64,000 nucleotides of DNA, taken from contig NZ_QKZV01000003.1 in NCBI RefSeq assembly GCF_003254115.1, forward strand, positions 248,001 through 312,000, in the 5' to 3' direction. A program made the position numbers and the translations under genes. The notes beneath the pieces are model-generated. The model searched no databases. It worked only from the letters and a program-made list of their open reading frames with translations, and had not been told where the DNA came from. How positions within the stretch are numbered: position 1 is the stretch's first letter; the number at the start of each line of letters is the position of its first letter. Shown here in pieces: positions 17,964 through 27,584 of the stretch. Origin of the DNA: Hydrotalea sandarakina (lineage in GTDB: Bacteria; Bacteroidota; Bacteroidia; Chitinophagales; Chitinophagaceae).

Positions 17964-19817
17964 TTAATCGGGCTTTTTACCGTCCAAAAAACTATTTAAG
18001 CTTGAAATTTGTGTTTTGTTATTATCGTCTTTTTCTACAGTAAGTTTGCTATAAAAATTTTCAACTGATGCCAATTGGTTATTGCCAAACAATTCCATTT
18101 TTTTACGTACATAAGCAGGCACTGTATCAAACTCATTGTTTGGATCATTAGAATTCATATTGAATGATAAATTTCTTAATCTATGAATTCTTTCTGCTGC
18201 ACGGCGACGTTGTTCTTCACTTTCGTCTACATCATTATTATATTGAAATAATGAAGGCTGTTCAGCTTGTGTACGTTCAGTAAAATGGCGGGGGTTATTT
18301 TCTGAAACTGTTTTTGATGCATCTATTACAGGAGGTTTAACATTACTTTGTGCAGGAGTTTCATTTACCTCATTGGTTGAATTGGCATTTAAAGTTTTTG
18401 AAGCATCCGGTTCAGCATAAATATTTACCGGTTTAGATAGTATAGAAAAGTTAAGAGGTTTTGCACATTCTTCAGGTTTTTCCGTTAGCTTCATCCCTGC
18501 AATATTTTCCTGAATAGCAGTTTGAAAATCACTTTCTTTTTTTACCTCTTCTTTTGGTGATACTACGTCTGTAATTTCTGTACTTAATTCAAATTGCAAT
18601 ATTTCGGTTTCACGTGCTTCCAACAACTCGTCATGATTAGACACAGAGACAATTTCTTCCTGCTGAGTTTCTTCTTTAATGTGGGGTGCATAAATATCCT
18701 GACCTGATGAAACTGATGTATCAGCAGTGTTAACAGTATTGTTAGTTGGAGTAGTACCGTTTGAATAATTTTCATGTGCATTTAAAGTAACTACAATTTT
18801 TTCAGGCTTTGTCTCTACCTTATGTGGCGCTGCAGGTTTCGCAAAGGGATTTTTATGTTCAAATCCGGTTGCAATCATAGTAATACCAATTTTCTTATCA
18901 AGCGAGTTATCATAACCCATACCGACAATTACATCAGTATTTTCGCCTGCTTGCATACGCAAATAGTTATTAATAATTTCAATTTCATCCATCGTAACCT
19001 CATGATCACCTTCGGCACTATTAATATTAATTAAAATCCACTTAGCACCTCTAATATCATTATCATTTAATAATGGTGAGTTCAATGCTTCTTCAATAGC
19101 ACGTTCAGCCCTATTTTCTCCTTCAACTTCTGCTTTTCCTAAAATGGCAACACCACCATTTTTCATAACTGTACATACATCGGCAAAGTCAACTATAATA
19201 TGTCCGCGACTATTAATAATATCGGTAATACATTTAGCAGCAGTAGCTAAAACATTATCGGCCTTACTAAAAGCTTCTTTCATTTTTAAGTTACCATATT
19301 GCATGCGTAACTTATCATTGCTAATTACCAGTAATGTATCTACATAAGGTTTCAATTGTTTAATGCCTTCTTCAGCCTGTGCCATACGCCGAGGGCCTTC
19401 AAAACCAAATGGTGTTGTAACAATACCAACAGTTAAAATACCCAAGTCTTTACATGTTTGTGCAACAATTGGTGCACCGCCTGTACCGGTTCCACCGCCC
19501 ATACCCGAGGTAATGAAAGCCATTTTGGTATTAACTTCTAAAATACTTTTTATTTCTTGTAAAGATTCTTCTGTAGCTTTTTTCCCAACTTCAGGATTGG
19601 CACCTGCACCCAGACCTTGTGTAAGATGGGGGCCTAATTGAATTTTATTAGGCACCTTGCTTTGCTCTAATGCTTTAGCATCAGTATTACAAATAATGAA
19701 ATCAACACCTTCAATGTTTTGTTCATACATAAAATTAACGGCATTGCTTCCACCGCCTCCAACACCAAGCACTTTGATGATGGAAGATTTTTGTTTAGGT
19801 AAATCGAAGTGAATCAT
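17964..19817 (-). CDS. ftsZ: cell division protein FtsZ
   Basis: FtsZ is the tubulin-like GTPase that forms the division ring. The tubulin signature GGGTGTGGAP is at residues 107-116 and the GTPase plus C-terminal core end near 320. At 617 residues it is much longer than the roughly 380 of E. coli because of a polar linker of about 240 residues. The usual FtsA/membrane-anchor binding peptide appears as VPAYVRKKMEL at 566-576. It is not terminal: about 40 more residues ending in NSFLDGKKPD follow. Such long tails are usual in this phylum. It is the last gene of the dcw cluster, 45 bases after ftsA. Confidence 0.98.
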   Translation of the reverse strand: MIHFDLPKQKSSIIKVLGVGGGGSNAVNFMYEQNIEGVDFIICNTDAKALEQSKVPNKIQLGPHLTQGLGAGANPEVGKKATEESLQEIKSILEVNTKMAFITSGMGGGTGTGGAPIVAQTCKDLGILTVGIVTTPFGFEGPRRMAQAEEGIKQLKPYVDTLLVISNDKLRMQYGNLKMKEAFSKADNVLATAAKCITDIINSRGHIIVDFADVCTVMKNGGVAILGKAEVEGENRAERAIEEALNSPLLNDNDIRGAKWILININSAEGDHEVTMDEIEIINNYLRMQAGENTDVIVGMGYDNSLDKKIGITMIATGFEHKNPFAKPAAPHKVETKPEKIVVTLNAHENYSNGTTPTNNTVNTADTSVSSGQDIYAPHIKEETQQEEIVSVSNHDELLEARETEILQFELSTEITDVVSPKEEVKKESDFQTAIQENIAGMKLTEKPEECAKPLNFSILSKPVNIYAEPDASKTLNANSTNEVNETPAQSNVKPPVIDASKTVSENNPRHFTERTQAEQPSLFQYNNDVDESEEQRRRAAERIHRLRNLSFNMNSNDPNNEFDTVPAYVRKKMELFGNNQLASVENFYSKLTVEKDDNNKTQISSLNSFLDGKKPD

Positions 19818-19862
19818 AATGTACGGTTTAATGGTTAGTTAGTAGAATAAACAGTTTTGAAT

Positions 19863-21293
19863 TTATTTAATTATTGGGTCATCTTCTTCCTTGAACAGTT
19901 CAATAATACTATTTTTAAATTTATCCCAGAATCTTGTACCTTCTTTTATTGTGCCGGGTTGTTGTCGTATTGCAGTATTTTCTTTAGAAACTTCAGTTTT
20001 TATCCCGCTAATCAATCCTTCCGGTACTTGTACAATATTTGTTTGTTTAGAGAACTCTTTTGATTTAGATTCATAATCATTGTAACCTTTTAAAATTAAT
20101 CCCAAACAGGTAGCATACATAGGCTGTCTTAATTCAGCAATTTGATTAGGCGCTAAATGCTCATTTGGATATCCAATCCGAGCATTTAAACGTGTAACAT
20201 ATTCTGTTAATAGTCTTAAATCTTTTAATTGCGAGCCGCCACCGGTTAGTATAATGCCACCATTAAGGGCTTTTTCATCTAAACCAATTTGTTTAATATG
20301 ATAACTAATGAATTCTAAAATTTCAGTCATTCTTGCCTGAATAATTTGGGCAAGATTACGCATACTAATTTCTTTTGCAGGCAACCCTTTCAATCCGGGA
20401 ATAGTTATGTACGTATTGGCCTTTGCTTCATCGGCAATAGCGCAACCAAATTGTACTTTAAGCGCTTCAGCTTGTTGTTTTAAAACACCAAGGCCCATCC
20501 GTATATCGTGGGTAATATTTTCACCGCCAAATGGTATTACCGCTGTATGCTTTAAAATCCCTTCATAAAATATAGCTAAATCGCTGGTACCGCCGCCAAT
20601 ATCCAAAATTGCTACCCCTGCTTCTAAATCTATATCACTCATTACTGCAGCAGCACTGGCTAAGGGTTGTAATACCAAATCTTTGGTATGCAAACCACTT
20701 TTCAATACTGCACGATTAATATTCCGAATGGCATTTTTATCGCCGGTAATTAAGTGGAAATTAGCACCCACTTTCACCCCATTATAACCTACCGGGTCTT
20801 TAATGTTTTGAATATTATCTACTTTAAAATCCTGCGGAATTACGTCAATAATTTCATCACTGGCCGGAATAAATGTTCTTCTTTGATCTGCAATCAGTTG
20901 ATCAATTTCTCTTTTCTGAATTTCGGTTTCAGCATCTTGACGAACAATATCACCACGAGTTTGTAGGCTTTTGATATGTTTACCGGCAATTCCTACATAT
21001 ACTTCTTCTATTAATAATTGAGGATTACTTTTTAAGCAGTTATGCAATGCTTGTTGTATTGACTTGATGGTTAAGTCAATATTCAACACATCGCCATGTT
21101 GCACACCATTGCTATTGGCTTTTCCAAAACCTAAAATCTCTAACTTTCCTTGTTCATTTTTTCTTCCTGCAATAACGGCAACCTTGGTGGTACCTATATC
21201 AAGACCAACAATAATTGGCGACTCCTGATTCTCTATAACACCCGTATTTGGCGTCGCCGACTCTTTGATATTTGGTTGATTTTGCTGCATCAT
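19863..21293 (-). CDS. ftsA: cell division protein FtsA
   Basis: FtsA is the actin-like ATPase that tethers FtsZ to the membrane. The ATP-binding blocks VGLDIGTTKVAVIAG (about 29-43) and AILDIGGGTSDLAIF (about 215-229) are clear, along with the SHS2 insert and ILTGGGSQLKDL. The C-terminus carries a positively charged, hydrophobic helix (WDKFKNSIIELFKEED), consistent with the membrane-targeting amphipathic helix. The 476-residue length is slightly long because of an extended tail. It lies between ftsQ and ftsZ. Confidence 0.97.
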   Translation of the reverse strand: MMQQNQPNIKESATPNTGVIENQESPIIVGLDIGTTKVAVIAGRKNEQGKLEILGFGKANSNGVQHGDVLNIDLTIKSIQQALHNCLKSNPQLLIEEVYVGIAGKHIKSLQTRGDIVRQDAETEIQKREIDQLIADQRRTFIPASDEIIDVIPQDFKVDNIQNIKDPVGYNGVKVGANFHLITGDKNAIRNINRAVLKSGLHTKDLVLQPLASAAAVMSDIDLEAGVAILDIGGGTSDLAIFYEGILKHTAVIPFGGENITHDIRMGLGVLKQQAEALKVQFGCAIADEAKANTYITIPGLKGLPAKEISMRNLAQIIQARMTEILEFISYHIKQIGLDEKALNGGIILTGGGSQLKDLRLLTEYVTRLNARIGYPNEHLAPNQIAELRQPMYATCLGLILKGYNDYESKSKEFSKQTNIVQVPEGLISGIKTEVSKENTAIRQQPGTIKEGTRFWDKFKNSIIELFKEEDDPIIK

Positions 21294-21328
21294 ACTAACT
21301 AGTTTTGTATAAGGTACGTTTTAAAATT

Positions 21329-22408
21329 TTATTGTTTTTTCATTACAGCTTTTGGAACATGATTGTTTTTTTTGTGTAAAGTGTTTTTTGTTCCTAATTT
21401 CTGATTAACTGATAACGTTGGTTTAGATGTTTTATTTTGTTTATCACTTATTTGTTTTTTTTCGCTCACAACATCAGTTTTATTAGAAGTGCCTTCCTTC
21501 AAATTTTGTACACCTAAAGGCTTATTTATTTGTTTAACATAGCCGGAATCACTTACCCATGATACCTCATTATTATTCATTGCTTTTGCAGAATCCGACA
21601 AAAGCTGTGCAGAATTATCTTTAACTCCTACAACCTGATTATTAAACCGTACATCAATTACTTTATAAGCACTCATGGAAACGTGTGGAAATATTTGCTG
21701 ATAAAATGCCAACAGATTATTAAACTTCTTTCCCAAACTATCCGCAGTACCGAAGTTTATAATATGGTTACCAATAGCCGGAACAATTTGAAATTCTGCA
21801 TTGGGTTCAATATTAATTTGCGCCACTTGCGCATTCCAAAACTTATTGGCATTAATGTACGCAGCCATCTGAACCATATTACGCAACAATAAGCTATCAG
21901 GTTTTGAAATTTTTGCAGCCATATTGCCCGGATAAGCTGTAAAAACAGGTACATGTGCCGCAAACTTATCACTAACCGGTAATTGCATAGCTGAACTATC
22001 AATATAAAATGTATTACCGTTAGTAGTAACTACTAAAGCAATCGGTATTCTTTCTTTAACTTTTACATGCAAAACATTTTGATTATCAAAATACAATGCA
22101 GCATCTTTCACCCACGCATTCTTTTTAACCAAAGACTCGTAATATTTTAAATGAATAGCCGAAAGAGGCTGATGATCAATGTTACCACCTTTCTTTAATA
22201 TATCTGCAATATCACTTTCATCTATAAATGCTTCCTGATAATCTTTATCCAATTCCACACTAATACCCGAGCAAAGTTGTTTATTTTGTCGCTGCATGGC
22301 TGCGGAAAAAAGTACAATTACACCAATACCCAAAGCAATCCAAAACAGCAATACTATACCGTTTTTTTGGAATAACTTTTTGGGCTGTATGTAATTTTTT
22401 AATGTCAT
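21329..22408 (-). CDS. ftsQ: cell division protein FtsQ/DivIB
   Basis: The 359-residue bitopic protein has one membrane helix at about 18-38 and a POTRA-like periplasmic domain at about 65-130. The latter includes WVKDAALYFDNQNVLHVKVKERIPIALV. In E. coli, FtsQ links early and late divisome proteins. The last 70 or so residues are a lysine-, serine- and threonine-rich low-complexity tail, which is extra compared with E. coli. The start ATG shares one base with the murC stop. Position between murC and ftsA supports the call where sequence conservation is weak. Confidence 0.9.
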   Translation of the reverse strand: MTLKNYIQPKKLFQKNGIVLLFWIALGIGVIVLFSAAMQRQNKQLCSGISVELDKDYQEAFIDESDIADILKKGGNIDHQPLSAIHLKYYESLVKKNAWVKDAALYFDNQNVLHVKVKERIPIALVVTTNGNTFYIDSSAMQLPVSDKFAAHVPVFTAYPGNMAAKISKPDSLLLRNMVQMAAYINANKFWNAQVAQINIEPNAEFQIVPAIGNHIINFGTADSLGKKFNNLLAFYQQIFPHVSMSAYKVIDVRFNNQVVGVKDNSAQLLSDSAKAMNNNEVSWVSDSGYVKQINKPLGVQNLKEGTSNKTDVVSEKKQISDKQNKTSKPTLSVNQKLGTKNTLHKKNNHVPKAVMKKQ

Positions 22409-23769
22409 TAATGTGTTAATATATTTTTTAAAGGTTCTACTAATTGGTCAATATCACCAGCTCCGGCAGTCACAATCAATTCCGGCTGATTTACATTTAC
22501 CCATTGCAATAATGCTTCTTTGTTCAAGAGCAAAGTTTTTTCAGCTGGCATTTTAGAGGCTAACCAAGCACTGTCTATACCTGGAATTGGTAATTCACGA
22601 GCCGGATATATTGGCAACAGTATAACCTGATCGGCTTTTTGTAAAACCGCAGCAAAATCATTTCCAAAATCTCTGGTTCTGGTAAACAAGTGCGGCTGAA
22701 ACACCAATACAAATTTTCTATTGGGAAACAATGTACGTACACCTTCAATTAAAGCATTTAGTTCTGCAGGGTGATGGGCATAGTCGTCAATTAGACTATG
22801 TTTATCTGTATTTACAATCATTTCAAACCTCCGCTTCACTCCTTTGAAAGATGCAATAGCTGCTTGAATTTTATAATTGTCAATACCCAACTGTTTGGCT
22901 ACCCATATGGCTGCTAAAGCATTTTCAATATTATGCATCCCCCCCATGTGTAATTGAAGATCAGCAATTAATCCCTTGGGGGTTTGTGCAGAAAAATGAA
23001 GAGCACCTTGCTGTACACTGATATTTGTTGCATACACATCGGCTTGTGTATTGTTTAAACTATAAGTAAAATTTTCTACTCCTTTATTCAATTGGTTGCC
23101 ACAATGTATAGAAGCATGATACAATAAACTACCTTCATTTTTAACTTGATGCGTAAACGCAACAAATGCTTCCTCAACTGCTGCAGCTGTACCATAAATA
23201 TCTAAATGGTCAGCGTCAACTGCTGTAACAATGGCCAAATTAGGATGTAATTTCAAAAAACTTCTATCATATTCATCTGCTTCAACCACCACAACATTAT
23301 TATCACTGCTCCAGAAATTCGTACCGTAATTGGCAGCAATTCCTCCCAAAAACGCACTACATCCAAACCCGGAATGCCTTAATATATGCGCTATCATAGT
23401 ACTGGTAGTAGTTTTACCGTGTGTGCCGCTAACGCAAATATTAAAACTGTTAGCGGTAATCCATTGTAAAACATCACTTCGCTTTACCAATAAAAAATTA
23501 TTTTCTTTACAATAAATAAACTCTTTATTATTTGTTGGAATTGCCGGTGTATAAACAACAACATCCGGATTAAGAGGAATTGATGTTACATCTTCTTCAT
23601 AATGCACACTAATACCTTCTTTATTCAACTGTTCGGTTAATGCCGTTTTTGTTTTATCATAACCACTAACGGTTGCCCCCTTTGCATGAAAATAACGAGC
23701 CAAAGCACTCATGCCAATGCCGCCAATGCCTATAAAATAAATGTTCGTTATGGTTTTAATATCAATCAT
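22408..23769 (-). CDS. murC: UDP-N-acetylmuramate--L-alanine ligase MurC
   Basis: MurC adds L-alanine to UDP-MurNAc, the first amino-acid step of peptidoglycan precursor synthesis. The Rossmann motif FIGIGGIGMSALA (12-24) and the ATP-binding GTHGKTT (115-121) are present. Downstream the substrate-domain blocks VVVEADEYDRSFL and DDYAHHPAEL also appear. The 453-residue length is typical. It overlaps murG by 4 bases, and its stop touches the ftsQ start. Confidence 0.98.
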   Translation of the reverse strand: MIDIKTITNIYFIGIGGIGMSALARYFHAKGATVSGYDKTKTALTEQLNKEGISVHYEEDVTSIPLNPDVVVYTPAIPTNNKEFIYCKENNFLLVKRSDVLQWITANSFNICVSGTHGKTTTSTMIAHILRHSGFGCSAFLGGIAANYGTNFWSSDNNVVVVEADEYDRSFLKLHPNLAIVTAVDADHLDIYGTAAAVEEAFVAFTHQVKNEGSLLYHASIHCGNQLNKGVENFTYSLNNTQADVYATNISVQQGALHFSAQTPKGLIADLQLHMGGMHNIENALAAIWVAKQLGIDNYKIQAAIASFKGVKRRFEMIVNTDKHSLIDDYAHHPAELNALIEGVRTLFPNRKFVLVFQPHLFTRTRDFGNDFAAVLQKADQVILLPIYPARELPIPGIDSAWLASKMPAEKTLLLNKEALLQWVNVNQPELIVTAGAGDIDQLVEPLKNILTH

Positions 23770-24860
23770 TGAATAGTATCTAAAATTTTTTCAGCAATGG
23801 TTTCTGCTGCATGTAATTGCGCCAAACCGGCAATATTTTGTGTAAACTTTTCTTGCATTATTTCATTGGTTAATAATGAAATAATAGTAGGGACCAACTG
23901 TTCTGCAGCGTTGGCATCTTTCACCATTAATGCAGCATCTTTATTTACTAGATATTGTGCATTAATTGTTTGATGATCTTCTGCCGCATATGGATAAGGC
24001 ACAAATACAACCGGCTTTTTAGCTACACATAATTCTGCAACCGACATGGCTCCTGCACGAGACACTACGATATCTGCTGCTGCATATGCCATTGCCATAT
24101 TTTCTATAAATGGCTTTATACAAACAAAACTGTATTCTTTAACCAAATTTTGATATTCACTATACAAAGCCGTACCCGTTTGCCAAATTATTTGCGCATC
24201 GGCTTCATTAATCAAATGCAAGTTTTTAGCTATAGCTGAATTAATACTTTTTGCACCTAAACTGCCGCCTAAAATCAAAATAGTTTTTTTATTTTCATTT
24301 AACTGAAAGTATTGTATTGCTTCTTTCTTGTTAATGTTATTATAGATAATTTCTTCACGAACAGGATTACCTGAAAATATAATTTTGTTGGCAGGAAAAT
24401 ACTTTTCCATTCCATCAAAAGCTACAAAAACAAAATTGGCTTTTTTGGCCAATAGCTTATTCGATTTGCCAGCCAAAGAATTGCTTTCATGAATAAATGT
24501 GGGGATATTTTTGCGTTGAGCAGAACGTAAAACCGGGAAAGTTGAATAACCGCCAACTCCAATGACAGCATTGGGTTTAAATTGTTGCAATATTTTATTT
24601 ACCTGCCAAAAACTTTTGATTAACTTAAATGGTAATGAAATATTTTTGAAAATATTGCTTCTATTATATCCTGCAATGTCAATTCCAATTATTTTATAAC
24701 CTGCCTTAGGAATTTTTTCCATTTCCATTTTGCCCTTTGCACCAACAAACAGCAAAGAAACAGCAGCTTTCTTTTCCAATGCTTTAGCAATGGCTAAAGC
24801 AGGAAAAATGTGGCCACCTGTACCACCACCAGCTATTAATATGTTCACTTTATTTTGCAT
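23766..24860 (-). CDS. murG: UDP-GlcNAc:lipid I N-acetylglucosaminyltransferase MurG
   Basis: MurG converts lipid I to lipid II at the inner face of the membrane. The glycosyltransferase-28 glycine loop GGGTGGHIFPALA is at residues 11-23, the second loop is ILGGSLGAKSIN near 198-209, and the donor-binding VSRAGAMSVAEL and PYPYAAEDHQTINA blocks follow. The 364-residue length matches the family. It sits between ftsW and murC with a 21-base gap upstream and a 4-base overlap downstream. Confidence 0.97.
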   Translation of the reverse strand: MQNKVNILIAGGGTGGHIFPALAIAKALEKKAAVSLLFVGAKGKMEMEKIPKAGYKIIGIDIAGYNRSNIFKNISLPFKLIKSFWQVNKILQQFKPNAVIGVGGYSTFPVLRSAQRKNIPTFIHESNSLAGKSNKLLAKKANFVFVAFDGMEKYFPANKIIFSGNPVREEIIYNNINKKEAIQYFQLNENKKTILILGGSLGAKSINSAIAKNLHLINEADAQIIWQTGTALYSEYQNLVKEYSFVCIKPFIENMAMAYAAADIVVSRAGAMSVAELCVAKKPVVFVPYPYAAEDHQTINAQYLVNKDAALMVKDANAAEQLVPTIISLLTNEIMQEKFTQNIAGLAQLHAAETIAEKILDTIQ

Positions 24861-24881
24861 TACTGTTTGTGTGTATAAGAA

Positions 24882-26192
24882 TTATGCATTCGCTACTGCT
24901 GCTGTTAAAGTTTCAGATTTATTATTTGTAACTTCTCCAATATCTTTTCCTTCTAATTGTTCCACATTGCGTGCTACACTTAAAATAATACCAATAGATG
25001 CACAAGTGAATAAGAAGGAACTACCACCCATGCTAATTAATGGAAGTGTAACACCGGTTACAGGAACAATATTTACGTTTACAGCCATATTGGCTAATGC
25101 TTGTATTGCCAATGTAAAGCTTAGTGCTAAAGCTAAAAATGCTCCAAATGCATAAGGACAACGTCGGAAAATGCTAATACATCTGTACAAGAAAAGCAAA
25201 TAAATAAAAATAATAAACCCGCCACCTAAAAGCCCATACTCCTCAATTATAATGGCGTATATAAAATCGTTATAAGCTTGCGGTAAATAATTGCGCTGGC
25301 GACTATTTCCGGGCCCAAGCCCCACCAATATACCACCGTTGGCAATCGCTATTTTAGCTTGTTGTACTTGGTAAGGCACATCGGTGCTGTTACTATAAAT
25401 AAAATCCTGCACCCGCTTTACCCAAGTAGTAAATCGGCCAACATGATTTAATTTTTCAATGCTGTTCGTTTTTTCTGCCACTTCAGACTTCACGGGTTTG
25501 TATGTTGAAACTGCCACTAATACAATAACCAATAATGGAATTGCTGCAATAGCAATAACCAATAATAAATGCTTAATACTTACCCTACCAATAAACATAA
25601 GCAGTAATGAAGTAGCAAATGTTAGTAAAGCATTAGAAAGATTGGCTGGTGCAATTAGCACACACACTAATGCAACGGGAATTATAATAGGTAAAAATCC
25701 TTCTTTGAAATTTTTAATAACTTGTTGCTTTTTGCTTAACATTTTTGACAAGTACATGAAAAGCGCAAGCTTAGCAAAATCGCTGGTTTGAAAGGACATA
25801 TTAATAATGGGTAAACGAATCCAACGACTACCATCATTAATACGTGTTCCAAAAAATAAAGTATATGCTAACAAGGGTATTGAAATATAAAATAGAAAAG
25901 TTGCTATTCTAGAAAAAATGGTATAGTTTATTTTATGTAAGAAATAGATAAGCAGCATACCCATTACCATAAATGCCAACTGCTTAAACAAATAAACTTC
26001 ATTGTTACCCTTGTTCATTTTGTATGCCAGCGATCCGGTAGCACTGTAAACTACCAATACCGATATCAAAGCCAACAAAATAACAATACCCCAAATAAAC
26101 TTGTCACCTTTTGTTTTTTTCAAAAGATTCCCCTTTACTTCTTCAATAGAAGAGAGTTGCGCAAATAGTGTATCGTTATTAAGTTGACTCAT
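24882..26192 (-). CDS. ftsW: lipid II polymerase/division protein FtsW
   Basis: FtsW is the SEDS-family peptidoglycan glycosyltransferase of the divisome. It has about ten membrane helices. The SEDS blocks visible are INDGSRWIRLP, FQTSDFAKLALFMYLSK, GLGPGNSRQRNYLPQAYNDFIYAIIIEEYG (two adjacent pieces) and the late TGVTLPLISMGGSS. The 436-residue length fits. Gene order between murD and murG supports FtsW rather than RodA. Confidence 0.96.
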   Translation of the reverse strand: MSQLNNDTLFAQLSSIEEVKGNLLKKTKGDKFIWGIVILLALISVLVVYSATGSLAYKMNKGNNEVYLFKQLAFMVMGMLLIYFLHKINYTIFSRIATFLFYISIPLLAYTLFFGTRINDGSRWIRLPIINMSFQTSDFAKLALFMYLSKMLSKKQQVIKNFKEGFLPIIIPVALVCVLIAPANLSNALLTFATSLLLMFIGRVSIKHLLLVIAIAAIPLLVIVLVAVSTYKPVKSEVAEKTNSIEKLNHVGRFTTWVKRVQDFIYSNSTDVPYQVQQAKIAIANGGILVGLGPGNSRQRNYLPQAYNDFIYAIIIEEYGLLGGGFIIFIYLLFLYRCISIFRRCPYAFGAFLALALSFTLAIQALANMAVNVNIVPVTGVTLPLISMGGSSFLFTCASIGIILSVARNVEQLEGKDIGEVTNNKSETLTAAVANA

Positions 26193-26194
26193 TT

Positions 26195-27577
26195 TTATAG
26201 ATCTTTAACAGCCAGTTTAAATTGGTTACCTCTATCTTCAAAATTTTTAAACAAATCGAAGCTTGCACAAGCAGGACTCAATAAAACCACATCGCCTTTT
26301 GCAGCTAACTTAAAGGATTGAGCTACAGCATCAGTAGCACTGGCAGTTTCAACAATTACCGGAACAACGTTTTTAAAAGCAGCAATGATTTTTTTATTAT
26401 CGGTGCCCATACAAACTATTGCTTTCACCTTTTCCTTTACTAAGTCAGTAATCAAGCTGTAGTCGTTTCCTTTATCAACGCCACCTAAAATTAAAATGGT
26501 AGGCTTGGTCATACTTTCTAAAGCAAACCAGGTACTATTAACGTTGGTAGCTTTACTGTCGTTAATAAAATCAACACCACGAACAGTAGCAACATATTCC
26601 ATTCTATGTGCCAAACTTTGAAAATCGTTCACCGCTTCGCGGATTTTTTCTTTTCTAATGCCAACTGTTGTTGCGGCAATGCATGCAGCCATAGTGTTGT
26701 AAGTGTTATGCTTTCCTTTTAAAGCGAAATCGTAAATACTCATACTTACGCGTTCTTCTTGAATGCGTAACATCATTTGGTCTCCTTTAAGGTAAGCTCC
26801 GTTTTTAATTTCGTGTTTCATAGAGAATGGTAGTGGGTTAGTATGTGTGATTGAAATATTTTTTAATTGTTGTTGAATTACCGGATCATCATCACAGTAA
26901 ATGAAATAATCTTCATTAGTCTGATTTTCAATAATTCTAAACTTACTGTTGATGTAGTTTTGAAAATTGTATTCATATCTGTCTAAATGATCCTCAGTAA
27001 TATTTAGCAATACTGCTATGTATGGTTTAAAGTTTACAATGTCGTCTAATTGAAAAGAACTTATTTCGGCAACATACCATTGCTTAGGATCTAATGCTAC
27101 TTGTTTTGCAAAAGAAATACCGATATTGCCTACCAAAGCCACATCAAAACCACCTTCATTTAAAATATGATAGGTTAATGCAGTTGTTGTACTTTTTCCA
27201 TTACTACCGGTTATGGCAATAATTTTACTTTCGCCGCAATATTGAAAAGCAAATTCAACTTCACTAATAACGGGTATCCCTTTCTGTTTAATTTTTTGAA
27301 TAATAATAGTGTTATTAGCTATACCGGGGCTTTTTACAACAAGAGCAGATTGTAAAATTTTATCTTCTGAATGCTGTTTTTCTTCAAAAGCAATTTCGTA
27401 CTTGTACAACTCATGTTTATATTTTTCGGCAATAGCATTAGCATCACTAACAAATACATTAAATCCTTTTTGTTTTGCCAAAATAGCTGCACCCACGCCA
27501 CTTTCACCGGCACCTATTATTATAAGAGGCAGGTTATTTGGTGAACTAAAGTTGATATGACTTAATATATTCATCAT
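26195..27577 (-). CDS. murD: UDP-N-acetylmuramoylalanine--D-glutamate ligase MurD
   Basis: MurD adds D-glutamate to UDP-MurNAc-L-Ala. It has an N-terminal Rossmann domain (IIGAGESGVGAAI near 20-32), the ATP-binding GSNGKS at 124-129, and the C-terminal blocks HRMEYVATVRGVDFINDSKATN and LILGGVDKGNDYS. It is 460 residues, normal. It lies 2 bases upstream of ftsW and 7 bases after mraY. Either of the first two Met codons could be used. Confidence 0.97.
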   Translation of the reverse strand: MMNILSHINFSSPNNLPLIIIGAGESGVGAAILAKQKGFNVFVSDANAIAEKYKHELYKYEIAFEEKQHSEDKILQSALVVKSPGIANNTIIIQKIKQKGIPVISEVEFAFQYCGESKIIAITGSNGKSTTTALTYHILNEGGFDVALVGNIGISFAKQVALDPKQWYVAEISSFQLDDIVNFKPYIAVLLNITEDHLDRYEYNFQNYINSKFRIIENQTNEDYFIYCDDDPVIQQQLKNISITHTNPLPFSMKHEIKNGAYLKGDQMMLRIQEERVSMSIYDFALKGKHNTYNTMAACIAATTVGIRKEKIREAVNDFQSLAHRMEYVATVRGVDFINDSKATNVNSTWFALESMTKPTILILGGVDKGNDYSLITDLVKEKVKAIVCMGTDNKKIIAAFKNVVPVIVETASATDAVAQSFKLAAKGDVVLLSPACASFDLFKNFEDRGNQFKLAVKDL

Positions 27578-27584
27578 ACTATCA

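Noticed and set aside
24730-25155. 141-residue open frame on the plus strand over murG and ftsW
   Set aside because: It overlaps two well-supported genes and shows no family features.
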